DNA of 64,000 bases, taken from positions 13,808,556 through 13,872,555 of the forward strand of contig JAIUCV010000001.1 in the NCBI GenBank assembly GCA_026724425.1. Direction: 5' to 3'. The number at the start of each line of letters is the position of its first letter. Within the stretch, counting starts at the first letter, position 1. The notes beneath the pieces were generated by a model. That model searched no databases. It was not told the DNA's origin and was given only the letters and a program-made list of their open reading frames with translations. Origin of the DNA: Erythrophleum ivorense. Lineage: Eukaryota > Streptophyta > Magnoliopsida > Fabales > Fabaceae. This document shows, piece after piece, positions 12,206 through 24,857 of the stretch. Both the position numbers and the translations under genes were made by a program.

Positions 12206-13190
12206 TTTTCTAGTCATAAAACAAGGGCCACGCCGAACCACAGTATTTTCCAGCAGTTGCCAGTTATTATCTGATGACACAATTGAAATAGTACGTACAA
12301 GCTGTTCAACAATTCCATGTGTCTCTAAACCCAATAGACATGGTTGGAACAGAGCATCACCAACAGTATATCTTTCCTTTCCAATTTTTATCACCTTCAA
12401 AATACTTCATCTGGAAGATCACATTATAAAATATTTTGAATGCTTAATTAAATACCTGTAAGTCAAAACCTATATTCTAGATCCTTCTTCAATTACAATC
12501 CAGCTAGCTCCAACACCCTCTCAAGGACAGATTACTACAACGCCTCCTTTTTGAAAAATCAAAATTTTAGATAATGTTCAAATTTCTGACATAATGAGTA
12601 CTTAGAGACAGGTTCCTCAAAAAGAGCCAGTTCACATACTTAACCCAGTAAATACTAAATAGTACTCAGCAAGATCAGAAGTTCAAAACAAATTTTAAAT
12701 TGGGAAGGCATGAAAATCGAATATACTTTAATATTTGTCATTCTCAGCTCTACTCAGAAGCTTGTTTAAATCAAGCACAGTGATTTTAACTAACCCATTT
12801 TCCCTTATCTTCTCACTGATTCTTCACCCACCTTAACATTTTCACTTCCATACGGCTCTTGGAACCACTATTAATTCCCACCTAGGTTAGGTTGTCATAT
12901 CCATAGTCATACCAATTTAATTAGAAAAAAAAATCAAGATCTACTAACCTAAAAATCAGTATGAAGTAAAAGAGCAATCATCATGACTCAAATAGGGAAA
13001 CTAAAAGGCAAACCTGTCCATCAGGAAGGGTATGTTTCTCCAGAGGACAAGAATCTTGGGTCTTCTGATAACCTAATTCATCTTTAGCACAACATAAATA
13101 TTGCTCTTTTATTTTCTCAACATCAAGCATGCTGATACTTAATAGGGTTTTAGACTTAACAAATTTGCTTGCCATATCAAATGGCACCTT
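12206..13190 (-). pseudogene. ARP7: Captured fragment of an actin-related protein 7 (ARP7) gene inside the CACTA element
   Basis: Two exon pieces on the minus strand flank a 609-nt intron. The first (about 13190-13014) reads VEKIKEQYLCCAKDELGYQK and ends LEKHTLPDGQ at a GT donor. The second (12404 to about 12206) starts VIKIGKERYTVGDALFQPCL after an AG acceptor and continues with GLETHGIVEQLVRTIS and the run QLLENTV. These match the plant ARP7 region between the conserved segments DVEKLKEQY and QLLENTV as I remember it, and the exon junction falls exactly between LPDGQ and VI. The next conserved piece (expected CGGTTSMTG) is recognisable but altered to RRGPCFMTR, then hits a stop. ARP7 is a nuclear actin-related protein of chromatin-remodelling complexes; this fragment lacks most of the fold and should be non-functional. 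Retention of the intron shows DNA-level capture, not retroposition. Confidence 0.85.
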
Positions 13191-13479
13191 CAGTTACCTT
13201 GGTGATAATGGATAAGAACAACGTAGACATTAGTAATTTTTGTTCTAATTTGGTTTGTTGCATAACTTATGTATAAGAAATCATCTTTTCCTAAAAAATT
13301 ATTTCCCATTGAAAAAGTTTGGCATTATTTATTGTAGATTCAATGGAGCTTCTTAACCCTTTCTTCTACAAAGTGATAGATCAAATAATCCATAATTTCA
13401 CACTCGACAATCTCAAAATGCCTTACATCTCGAAAAAAATCAAAAATAGGTAGAACCCCTTTGAAATTAAGCAAAACTC

Positions 13480-13990
13480 TAAAAGTTACCTGCAACCCGC
13501 TTTGCCCTGAATCTATTCTAGCTATCGAATCTCAACACTCTTGACTTCTCTTGTTTGAACCAAGTAGCAATGCCTTTACAAGCAAGATGCCGAAACAAAG
13601 CCCTGTTAAAGAGGGATGGCAACTTCGGGGAAAGCTTCCTTTTCAGATTTCCACCATCTTCGGCATCCACTGTATTTCACGACTCCAAAATCAGCTGCAA
13701 CCCAAAACGCCCTACTCTTGCATCTCCTTTTTCACACAGCAAAATGCTCCACTCTTTTTCTGATTTAGGGATTTTTGGATTGTGGCTAGCAGATCCTCTG
13801 CATTAGAGGAAATTATAGCATTTGGTGCAGTAAACGTGATCCCCACCCTTCGTGCAATCGGCTTGCTCCCATTGTGACACATCATTAAAAGGTACAGTAA
13901 ACTCCCTCCTTAACACAATGCATGAGAGCCCCTAAAACAGAGGAGACCAATGCAATATGGAGCTTGAATTCCAGTTGGACAATTTTGATT
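13480..13990. other. GC-richer segment of unknown origin within the CACTA element
   Basis: This stretch stands out from its AT-rich surroundings and is open for up to 83 codons on the plus strand (13555-13806), with stretches open on the minus strand too. I recognise no family. It lies directly upstream of the ARP7 piece on that piece's strand, so it could be more captured host DNA (for example a 5' exon or promoter), but it does not read as the ARP7 N-terminus. Confidence 0.3.
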
Positions 13991-13999
13991 GGTTGTCTG

Positions 14000-14729
14000 T
14001 GTCATTAGGAAATGCTATAGTGGCAGTGATTTGATTTTACAAATATTGCTTTAACGGGATTAATTGATTTTACGAGATTTGATTGAAAATGTTAACTTAG
14101 TATAAATGTAAAATCCATTCCTAAATTTATTAATTAGTGACTGCTACTAAAATAATTAAAATATAAAATATAGATATAAGAGATTATATGAAGATTTGGC
14201 ATTCCTCGATTGGAAGACAATGACACCTCGATGGCAAAAAGAATACTCCAGAACTCCATAATTGAGGCTTCTACGTAAAGTTGAGGTTTAAAGTTTAGTT
14301 AACAATAAAATGTGCAAATTATACTTAATTAGTACATGTCAGAACTTTCTCTGGAAAAAAAGCATGGAAGTATTCCATCCCATTTTGAGGTGAGGTATTA
14401 AGATCAAGTGAACAATTTAATTAAGGAATTATATTCTTATTATATTTTAATTAGAGAATTTAATAATAAAATATAAAGAACTATATACAAATATTTTTTC
14501 TTAAAATAATAATAGAAATAATATATGTGGTTTGGATAAATGTTTTGTGGACAATGTCGATAAAACTTAATGGGGAAGAGAGAGTTGGAGCATATGATTG
14601 AAATGCACAAAGCAGAGTATGGGGTTATAAGAATCTGTTATTATATTAGACTTGGAAACTGAGATTTTTCAACTCATACCTCGGTCAACGCCTTTCCCAT
14701 TTAATCTCTCTCAAGTAAAATTTGAATCT

Positions 14730-14760
<31 letters not shown>

Positions 14761-16453
14761 CTAATCTGTAATTTGCACCGTCTATTTGTATTATTTATAT
14801 ATTATTTATAACGTCGGATCAACATAACACTATTTATATACTATTTATATATTATGTAACTGTATTATAAATTAGTAATTAAATATTTAAAATTAATTAG
14901 TGTTTATTTGTTATATTAAAATTTTAATATTTAAAATTTAAAAATATGTATTTAATTATTACTAATTTAATCATAATTCAATTATAATAAAAAATCATAA
15001 ATTAATGCTTACCAATTCAATAACTTTAAAAATCATAAGATGTACGCATTGTTTTGTAATTTGTCACTTCTTTTCTTGCCATCCCCACCAATAAGAGATA
15101 GCTTCAATAATATAAAACTATTGCAGACTCTTGTTACTTTTTCCGTCTTTATTTGAAGTCAACGTTTGCTGATACTTACATATGGACGACGTGCCTTAAG
15201 AACGTGACCAACACCAGACAAAATTAGTTGTGACTAATATTGTTTCACAACGCAACTTTTGAAAGGCTCAAAATATTCTCAAAAAGGTTGAATAAGTCAA
15301 AGTCACAGTTACAAACGGCTAAGAAACAAACTCACAAATGAACAAGTCAATGTGACATCATAGGTTTATTGTCATATGTTATTTATAACGCCTTTCCTAT
15401 TTAATGTGCAAATTATACTTCATTGCAAAATGAAAAAGGAAAAAAAATATTAATTAAAATTTAATATTTTTATTTTAATTCAAAGATTAGAAAGAATTTT
15501 TATCATAATTATAGTTATGCATATTCTTAAAGTTTTTTGAACTTTTTCTTCCCTTAAATAATATTTTATTATCTTATTCTAGCATTTGAATTCTGTAATT
15601 CACATTTTTTATGTCAAATTTGATGATTGATGATGAGACAATTTCAAAATTAGCCCATGTAACACAATTTCTTAGTATTCTTTATTGAATAACATGTTTC
15701 AAGAACCAAAAAATCTTTAAAAACGATTTGACCAAAAATGTCTTTAAAAGTAATTCCATCAATTATGCCTCTATTTATCTAAGATTTAAAACATGTCATT
15801 AGCGTATTAAATTTTTACTTTAATAATAATTTTCATAAACAAACATCAAATTAATGTCATTTTCAATTAAAAAATAATTTTTTTATTTTATGTCAAAATT
15901 TAAAAGGATTTTTTTATTATAATTATAGATATGCTTATGGTGTCATAGTGCCAACATTTTTTTCCATAAATAATAATTCCATAAGTAGCAATATTACCTA
16001 AATTTGGCTGAACTTATAGTTATACCTAAATTGGGTGTTACTTATGTCTGAAAAGAATCTGCACTTGGTAAAAATGGTTTGGTGATGTACAATTTTTCAT
16101 ACCTAATACATTAATCTATATACATTGCAAAATATCTACTTAATTTCCAAGAATAGCTTTATATTTGACAATTTATGTAGCTGCTATAACACTTTGAAAT
16201 GATAAATATGTACAAATTGGTAGGTGGATATATTGGACATGATAATATATCTATGCTACCTTTATTTTTTTTGTAAATTTTTAAACATAGATAGTACCTT
16301 TTTAGATTGAATAACATCGAATTGCGAAGTTCTTATATATAACTGTAAAAGGAAGGGGGAGTTCATCTAATGGCCAAATGAATCATATTTTGGTTGTGAC
16401 TCTTCAACAGTTAAACAAGTAAACATCAAAATATATCTACCCAACAAAAAAGA

Positions 16454-16484
<31 letters not shown>

Positions 16485-18239
16485 TGTAGGTAAATTGATA
16501 CTGCATATAATTGGAACTCATAGGCTTTAACAATAAGTAGCCAATTTTCTAGATTATAAGAAATTTTGACAAAATATGGTATATTGGCATTAATGGTTCT
16601 TATTAAACTTAGCATTTTAAAAAGCCAATGCTTTTTGAATTTTTAAAATTTTAGATATTATTTTATCTTTTTTGTGCATTAATAGTTTTTATTATATATA
16701 TATATATATTTATATTTATATTTATATTATTTTTAGACTTTTTTATATGTTTTGTTCTTTATTGCTTTTTGAAATTTATAAAAACAAATCTTGGGAAAAT
16801 ATGGTATATTGGCATTAATGGTTCTTATAAGAGCTCATGCTTCTTAAATTTTTTTAATGTCGCATATTATTTTCACTTTTTTGTGCATTAATAGTTTTAT
16901 TATATAAGTATTATATCTATATATATTATTTTTAAACATTTTTTCATTATTTATATAATATAACATTTAAAAATTTCTTTTCTTATTGCTTATTACATAA
17001 TTAATTGATTTAAATTTCTTATTAACCTGAAATAAGATTATTAATCATTCGATAATGACTTTTATTAACCTAAAATATGATGACTTTTATCATTGCTGGA
17101 TATCTACTGCTTCATCATACGTATCTTCTCTTAAAGTATTAATGATTTTTATCAAAGTATGGTAGTCCCATGCATTTCTACTTCATTATGCGAATCTTCT
17201 CTTAAAGCATTCTTTGTCATTACCAATACGATCGAGAAAAGGAGATTGCATGATCTTGTGTCTTATTCCATTTTTTTGGTTTATTTCCTTTTACTTTTTA
17301 ATTTTACTAAACCCTAACACATTTGGGACTTACCAAATCTTAGGTTGAACTTACATATTGGATTCGGTTTATTAAAAAGGTCATACAAAATTGAATCACA
17401 ACAAATTTTTAAATTTTCTTTTATTACTTTTATTATTATTATTAAAATACATTTCTTGTCATGATTACTTATTCCATGTCTATTATTAGTTTTTAATTAA
17501 TAAGATAACTCATAAATTTGGCTCAAAAATAAATAATAAATAATCTATATATAAATAAATAATTAGTTGAAGTTATAACTATATTCTTTGAAATTATTTA
17601 AATTACATTAATATTATTTTCTAAAGATAATTATTACAATTTAACAAATAATTATAATATAATTATCTCTTTGGTTTATTTTCCATTTTTCATTAATGAT
17701 GATATAATGCTTAAAACTAGATAAAGAATAATTTAAAAAAATTCAAAAAATTGTACTGCTAAAATTTTTCATCCACTTCATTGCATCTTTTAGAAAAGAA
17801 TAAAAAACAAACATTATTCCTTCAGTATTTGAAGGAAGATATCACATCTCTTTCTCTAATGAAGTTTATCGTAACATCATTTCTCACTTTCCTTTCCTTG
17901 TTTTCGCTACACACTTCTTTTATAAAACAAAAAGAGAGAAAATGAGGCATGCCAATTTGAAAAAGAAAAAAAGAAGAAGAAGAAGCATAGCTAAATGAAG
18001 AAAGAAGAGGGAAGTATGGGTGTTAACAAGTATTGGAGAAGATAAAACATATATAATTTGTGGTTAAATGAAATGGAAAAGATAATATTTAAGATTAAAT
18101 TAGTTTTCTAGACCATTTCTATAAAATTACTAAAATAAAATATGATGTATATATATATATAAAGAGACTTTATCATATAATATTAAATTATAAATGAACA
18201 ATTTTCAGTATGCCATGTTTTTCAAATTGAATTAATAAT
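14000..18239. other. AT-rich CACTA interior without recognisable genes
   Basis: Very AT-rich filler with (AT)n tracts at 14732-14761, 16463-16484 and about 16694-16709, and a tandem duplication at 16571-16950. A second loose duplication lies near 17105-17215, around CTTCTCTTAAAG. No coding block or second transposon end was found. Confidence 0.5.
16571..16950 (+). repeat. Diverged tandem duplication, period about 226 bp
   Basis: The run AAAATATGGTATATTGGCAT starts at 16571 and again at 16797. Each is followed by TTTTGTGCATTAATAG and then an AT-rich tail. The second unit is shorter and diverged. Confidence 0.8.
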
Positions 18240-18795
18240 TGAACTAAAGGTAACCTTTAGCGGCGACAATATTCATCATCACTATTTTGAGATTCTTAAA
18301 AAATAATGAAAATATTTTAGTGGCGACTAAGTTGGCACAAAATGTTACTTTTAGTGGCAACTGTGCTTTGTCGTCACTAAATGTCACTTTTAGTGGCGAC
18401 TAAGTCGTCACAAAATGTCACTTTTTGTGGCAACTATATTTTGTCGTCACTAAATGTCACTTTTAGTGGCGACTTAGTTGCCACTAAAACATTTCAATGA
18501 TTTCTAAATGAATTTCTGCATAGGTTTTAAGTTACAACAAAATGTGTCGCCACTAAATGACTTTTTTTTATGGCGACATTGTTATCCTCGCTACTAAATG
18601 AATTAGTTGCAACAATGATCTTGCCGCTAAAAAGTTTTAGTGATAACTTTTTTGGGTCGCCACTAGAAATTTTGGTAAAACTCAAAGTGATATTATAGCG
18701 ACAACTTTTAGTGACAACATGATAGTGTCGCCACTAAATCCATACTTTTAGTGACTGGCTTTTGTGGTCGCCACTAAAAGTCGTCACTAAAAATC
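18240..18795. repeat. Right subterminal repeat array of the CACTA element
   Basis: Mirror of the left array: many copies of TTTTAGTGGCGAC and GTCGCCACTAAA in both orientations, several degraded (GTCGTCACTAAA, GTGGCAAC). It runs to just inside the right terminus. Presence on both flanks supports a single element despite its size. Confidence 0.85.
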
Positions 18796-18813
18796 CCTTT
18801 TCTTGTAGTGTAA

Positions 18814-19716
18814 AAGATAGTGTAACTTTCATATTCATGTGATTACACCTTTAAATGTATTCTACAATGTACTGTACTTCGTTTCTTTTTCCTCTGCTAA
18901 TGTTCCAATTCGATCAAACATATGACATCAAAAGATGTAGCCCATAACGATACAGCAAACTAGTATGAATGAAAAAAAAATTAAACATAAGTTGATAAAT
19001 TAAATCTGGAAATTTTATTCAATGATAATTTCCATCAAAATTGAACAAAAGCTATTTATAAGTTAACCATAAGTAATTATAGACAAATGAAAAAATAGCA
19101 GAGAATACTAATAAAGCTGAAAAAATTAAAACAATGCCAAAACATGCAAAAAAGAAAGATTTTGAACTCGAGATTAGCCTCAACCAGGTAAATCCAATTG
19201 GCACAACAATAAGCTTTGAAAGTCCTTTCCATTGATATATAATAAGGCCCACAATTCTTCTCAAATTATAAGATATAACTGTTTAAATTTAAGATATCCA
19301 TTTATCTAACAACAAGCTTTTGTTTTAGGTTTCTAACGCACAACCTGCTCTATAAAATCTTTTGTTATACGTTATATGTCATGTAATATCAACAAAAATC
19401 AGATCAAGTTTATCAAAAAAAAAAAAAAGACAAAATCCTTGGCTCTAGCTAATACGTGTTTCAGAAATTAAAAAATGGCAGCAACTAATCAGAGCTTTGC
19501 TGAAAGAATTCCAGTAGCCATGTTGAAGTCTGTTAGGAAGATGGTTAAGTTAGCATAGATGGTTGTTGTAAGTGTTTAACCCTATAATGAGCGCATATTA
19601 TTCATTCGTGTACCTCTTTTATAACTCTATAAATCATCAACTCGATCTACATTGAGCAATGCAATTGTCAAATTGTACATTATTTTATACTTAATATAAA
19701 GTAAGATAGATAATCA
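18814..19716. other. Spacer between the CACTA element and the SINE/LTR A cluster
   Basis: AT-rich and largely without coding signal. One 27-codon ORF at 19475-19558 starts MAATNQSFAERIP and could be an exon relic; it matches nothing I know. Confidence 0.4.
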
Positions 19717-19723
19717 CAACGTG

Positions 19724-19806
19724 TGGCTCAGTTGGTAAGTTCCATGTGGTTAGATTTTTTGTGTAATACATGAGTTCAAATTTCACCAAAAGTAACTTGT
19801 GACAAG
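19724..19806 (+). mobile_element. tRNA-derived SINE head (A and B boxes)
   Basis: TGGCTCAGTTGG at 19724-19735 fits the RNA polymerase III A box and GAGTTCAAATTTC at 19772-19784 a slightly decayed B box, 36 bases apart as in tRNAs. The rest does not fold as a real tRNA, so this is a SINE or tRNA-like relic. A clear tail and target duplication are not visible because LTR copy A begins just downstream. Confidence 0.55.
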
Positions 19807-19808
19807 TC

Positions 19809-19872
19809 TAATATCCGGTTCCTTTGTAAACATGAGAAACGTAATATCCGATTTCTCCGTAAATACATAAAA
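19809..19872 (+). repeat. 33-bp tandem duplication at the start of LTR copy A
   Basis: TAATATCCG starts at 19809 and 19842, each followed by a similar stretch containing GTAAA. The duplication straddles the inferred start of LTR copy A, so that border is uncertain by about 33 bp. Confidence 0.6.
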
Positions 19873-22800
19873 CACACCAGATATAAAAAAGAAGTCCCTC
19901 AAATAGAATGATTTGAGGCCCAATAAAAGTAAAACAATAATCTAAACCTCAAATAATGAGGACTTAAGGCCAGGGGTGCTTGAAAATAGAGCCAAAATAA
20001 CCAGACAAAAATTGGCAAAAATGCAGTGATATTTTCATAATTTTGGATACTTTTTAGAAAATTCAAAGGAAAAATTTTTAAATAGGAAAAATGAGTTTCT
20101 CAAGGTTTTTAGAAGCCCTAAAAACTATAGGAATTCCCAGAACAGATAAAATTCCTCCAGTGAGCAATTTTGACCTTCAGTTATCCAAAATTTTGACTGA
20201 ACGGCTCGGATTGGTTTCAAATCTAATTTAGATAAAATCAAAGGCATTTTATGAATTAGAAAATCTAAATTTTATGATGAAAAAAAAGATTCTCAAAAAG
20301 GATTTAAATCAAACTCAAACGGCATAGTCAAAGTGTAATGGCAAAATTGTAAATTGTAAAAGTGTATTAACTTTATTTTTTGCTTCTTAAAAAACATCCA
20401 GCCCCTCTTCCTTCTTTCCATCAATGCTTTTCTAGTCTAGACAAAATTGAGAGAGAGACACACAAGAGGGAGAACAAGGGAGGAGGAAAAACCAACCAAA
20501 AAAAGTAAGAATTTAAGTTTTCTCATGCTTCTTCCTTCTTCCACCATCTTCTCCTTTTTCTCCCCTCTTTTTTTATGATTTTAATGGTTGATTGAGGATG
20601 TTTCATGGCTGGTTCAGAGGGAGAAAATCAGAATTGGTAGGAGAAGTTTGAAGTAAGTGAAAGAACTCTTGAAAAAGACTTAACCAAGGTAAGATTCATT
20701 GCTTTTGTTGCTACTCCTTGCTTGCTCCTTCATGGTGTTCTTCATCTAGCCTTGAGCCCATCCACTAGGGAAGAAATTCTAACCAAATTAAGGTAGGAAG
20801 AAGGGTTATGAAGTGTGAGGATTAAGAATATCTAAAGGGAATTAAAAAAGAAGCTTAAAAATTCAAGAATGAGAACTTAGGGATTTTGAGACAATTAGCG
20901 AATTCTAAATTTTTCTAAGGATATTTTAGCTTATTTAAGAGCTTGAATGAGTCTTTGAGACCACTAAGAAGATTTATATGAGCCATTCCCATAAGAAAAA
21001 GTAATAAAACTCCATGGCTCCACAAACTAGGAGCATGTCTCAGCCAAGAGAAGTCTAGACATTTAAGGAGTGTTTTAAATTATTTTGAGCCTTTAATAGG
21101 ACTATATATGATGGAAGAATATTAATGGAATTCTTGAAAAAAATTTAGAAGTCATGGAATGTAAGATGGAGGTGTAGGCTCTATAATATGACATTAGAAA
21201 GTAACTTATAGTTAGGCTCCTTAGAATAAATGTGTGATGACTCCAAAGAGTCTAAAAGGAGTTAAGAGGCCTAAAATGAATGAGAAATGGGAGCCAAAAT
21301 CATGAATTCCCATAGTTGCTTCATAAGGTCTTATATGGAAGAATAATGGAGCCATAAAACAAAATAGCCTCATATAAAGTGTGTGTGATGCCAAGGATTA
21401 TTCCCATGAGTGATTTATATCTCTTTTGATGTGCCTAGGTCAAGAGAACCAAAGGCCACCTAGTTGTAAGGCTTGGCCAAGAGGGAGAAGAAATCTAAGA
21501 GAAAAGTGTGTGCATTGGCTCCAAGGTAGCTCTCTAATCTTTCTCTCAAGCATTTTTTGATGTTTTCTTATCTTTGGATGTTTATATGTATGTTTATGCC
21601 ATGAGAAATATTTCTAGCTATTTTCTACATGTCATGGTATCATGATATTTTTGAAATGTATTTTATGAATATGTTTTGGCTTGAATGGGTATGCTGATGC
21701 CAAAAGCTATTTAGCAAGGGTGAGAATGAGCCAAAAGTCTTTAGGATTAGGTAAGACAATGCCAAAAGTCTCAAGAAGAGTGAAGCTTAGTCAAAAGTCC
21801 CTTGAAAATGGGTGAAGCAAATCCAAAAGTCCCAAAAAAAATGGGTGAGGCTAAACCAATACCCTTAAGAGCCTATGTATGATATGTATGAATTCTCATG
21901 ATGATGAAAATGATTTATGTATGCCTAGAAATACCCTAAGTTCCATGCATGCCTTCTTTGACTTGAATTTACATCCATAATGCATATTTGAAAGGGTAAA
22001 GAGTTATTGAGATTCTTTGAATCTCACTCTCCCCCTCCATATGCCTACTTTTGTCTAGGTGACCCAAAAGAATAAAGAAATGAAAGCCAATAATCTTGGG
22101 AAACAAGACCTTGACAATGAAATAGCTAAATAAGCATGTTGAAGACATATTGATGCAAATGATGTAACCATGTATTGTATATGTAATGAGACTATTGAGC
22201 ATGTTCAAAAGTATGTAAACATGTTATATGTATGTACTTTGGAACCATATGGGTGAGTATGTGGAGTTTTGCCACCCTTATGCTTGATTACAATTATGTA
22301 TAAGTGAATGTGGAAGAGTGAATTTGTGATGCATGAGTATTTAGACCTTTTGGATAGCCTTTATATGTTGTTTTTATCCTTTAGGATGTGCCCAGGTGCT
22401 TGTGGTTAGAGTAGGAAAGTAATTGGTATCAATTTGGCCCTATTAGATGCCTAAAAGCCCTATTTTTGCACCCTATACCCTAAACTGACCAAATGGATAA
22501 ATTTTTTCATGAAATTTGATATGAATATAGGTCTCATCTAAAGCTTTTTATTGAGCCAAGAACTGCATTATGGATGTCTACTTTCGAGTAAGAATAACTC
22601 TAGACCAAGAACATGGCATATGATCCACTAAAATTTCCAAAGTTGGGAAATTTTCTAAATTTGGTATGTACACTATTCATATGGTCAGTTTCTTCTTCTA
22701 CATCATCCAAGGGCTAAATAATGTCCAATGCTCATGACATTTTAGAAGTATAAACTAGGCATGATAAGATTGTTGTAGAACTTGAAAGCACCTCATTTGG

Positions 22801-23408
22801 ATTTATATTGAGGGAGATATGAATTTTTGAAATTCGTGATCAATATCAGTAATGCAGATAAACCTCTAGTATTATTTTATCTAGGATTTTAATTTTTCTA
22901 GAATTAGTTATGAATTTTTGAAGTTTATATCAGAAACCTGTATCAACAAGCCTAGGTAGCTAAACTTTTAGTCCTATTCTATTATTATTTGTGGTTCAGT
23001 TGATGTTTTTATGGTCTAGAATAATTTTTAACCTATGTTTGACATTCAGGGCTTTCCAGAAAGCTACATTTGCTTGATTTTGATTTTTCTAGAATTAATT
23101 ATGATTTTTCAAAGTTGATATCAAAAAGCTACCCCTGTAACCCAAGAGAAATTCTAGTTTTTGGTGAAGCATGGTTCCAAATCCAAAATGTATGAGATGA
23201 AATGTGATGTTGTTAACTTGTATGGATTTGTTATGGATATAAAATTATGTTGGTAAGTCCACATGGCCCTAAAAGCCAAGGATGATGTTTATGGCCCTCC
23301 ATTTACACAAGTTATCTTAGATAAAAGTGTATGTGTCTTGCAATTGGTGCTTGATCCTTAATGTGAGTCTCTAAATATATTAATTTTCATATGTTTGAGT
23401 ATGTTATA
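19840..23408 (+). mobile_element. Solo LTR, copy A of a 3.5-kb LTR family
   Basis: Aligns by eye over its whole length with copy B (32816-53111, interrupted) and, in reverse, copy C (26449-29942). Landmarks shared in the same order are a stretch GAAGCCCTAAAAACTATAGG-like near 20120, a pyrimidine-rich exon-like region near 20400-20560, the CCAAAAGTC minisatellite, TTATTGAGATTC near 22003, and a 3' region with TTTTTCTAGAATTA repeats. The start (CGTAATATCC) corresponds to TGTAATGTTC in copy B and the end (ATGTTATA) to GTGTTACA there. Length is about 3.57 kb, matching the others. No internal domains lie beside it, so it is read as a solo or orphan LTR. No target duplication is recognisable. Confidence 0.65.
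21695..21850 (+). repeat. 31-bp minisatellite inside LTR copy A
   Basis: CCAAAAG (once TCAAAAG) recurs at 21699, 21730, 21761, 21791 and 21822, with GGGTGAGG-like sequence between. The same array is in copy C (27925-28085, reverse) and in copy B, where the Athila element is inserted into it. Confidence 0.8.
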
Positions 23409-24857
23409 GGTAGAATGGAATTGAGGTAAGTTTGAATATCTCGTGGGCTAAAATGATCAAAGTCGAAGTTTATGTGCTTGCTTTTCGGGTACCAAAGTAT
23501 ACAAATCCCATATAAATAAATATATAAGACTTTGAATGTTATGTATGGGGTGCATGAACTTAAGGTATTATAAGAAGCCCATCCTACACCCTTTGGGCAT
23601 AAGTACACCTTGTGATCTTACCAAAAGATATAATAAGTATAATAAACTAAGGGCATTCAAAGGTTCAAGTCAGTGTGATTTAGTTTGATTCATATTAATT
23701 TTATCATTTTTTAAAAAAATAATTTAATTTTAAAAGCCATTTACATTATTTTATCTATACCATATTAGATTACTTTGCCTTCAATAATTTGCTGATAAGT
23801 TAAGAAAGAGACAATGCTAACATGCAATTTTTTTTATTAGAATCCTTTGTTTTTTATAAATATTTAGTTAAATCCATATTGGACAAAAGTATTACCCCTA
23901 GATCCCACAATTTTGGCAAAATCAGATCCATTGACTCCAACTTTGGTGTGGCACAACTTTTAAGAAGGAAAATTTGATTTAAAGGGATAATGATTAGTGT
24001 ATGATTAGTTAATAACAAAGAGATAATGATTTGTAAATAATCAGGATATAAGTAGACAATAATTATTATATAATTAAATAGTTAAAATTAATTGAGATAT
24101 GTTTATTATGATTTAGTTAATAAGTAACGATTATTGTATAAATAATTTGGTAAAGTTAGTTATAATTAATTTATTTAATGAGTGAGTGAAAAATTAAAAT
24201 TAATAATAATTATGTAATTAATTAATTAGAGTTAGTAATTAATTTGTTTTAGAATTATCATTCATTAATGTGTTATATATAATAAATATTAGTAATGTAA
24301 TAATTAATTAATAAATTTATGTGGATAGTAAATACTAATAATTATTAATGAAATAGTAATAAAAAATTAATTATTAAGGTATCCAATAAAGAATAAATTA
24401 AAATAGTAAAAAAATGAAGAAAATTATGTAGAAATATAGTTAAAAATAAATGTTATTATGGTAAAAAAGTAATAATAATATAATATGTTTTTAAATATAA
24501 GACAAATTGAGTTAACATTATTGAGGTCATTTGTAATAATATACAAAAATAAATTTATTTGATCATATATATCAAAAGTAATGGTTGTCAGTGCTACAAC
24601 GAGCCCTTCATCTTTCACGTTGTGATCGCTCTTAACCCACAAGTTATTTATGTTCTTCATGTTGTTGATCTGTTGGATTGTTAGTAGGAGCAGACGGTGC
24701 AAAATTTAAATCAACCCATGGGAGAATGCACTAGAGGAATTGGATGCTAAGGGGTCATAAACCCATAATATGATAATCCCCCAATTTCAAATAATTGACT
24801 ACCATATTCAGCATTGAAAATTATTGAGTCATCAAATAATGACATAAATAACTCAAA
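23409..24857. other. AT-rich stretch, probably the 3' flank of the Mutator-like element
   Basis: No coding signal. 24000-24420 is dominated by TTAATTAAT-like sequence. It lies just past the 3' end of the PMD gene, so it may hold that gene's 3' untranslated region and the element's left terminal repeat. I could not find an inverted partner on the right side to prove an end. Confidence 0.35.

Larger units (their letters stand above)
2576..18810 (-). mobile_element. CACTA (En/Spm-type) DNA transposon, full length
   Basis: The left end reads CACTACAAAAAAAATGGC and the right end, read inward on the minus strand, CACTACAAGAAAAGGGATT: the diagnostic CACTA terminal inverted repeats. Both sides carry a 3-bp TAA (2573-2575 and 18811-18813), the expected CACTA target duplication. 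Inside the ends are matching subterminal arrays, a TNPA-like gene and a TNP2-like transposase, both on the minus strand. At 16.2 kb it is long for a CACTA element; about 10.5 kb between the transposase start and the right array is not transposase and holds captured host exons. TNP2 is broken, so the element is probably non-autonomous now, though its ends look usable in trans. Confidence 0.93.

Noticed and set aside
13551..13806. Plus-strand ORFs as a real gene
   Set aside because: Two frames overlap and neither has a recognisable domain; left as an unassigned GC-richer segment.
19475..19558. 27-codon ORF as a small peptide gene
   Set aside because: No family match, no visible promoter and a length expected by chance.
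19724..19784. Functional tRNA gene
   Set aside because: A and B boxes are present but the arms do not pair into a cloverleaf and the B box is altered.
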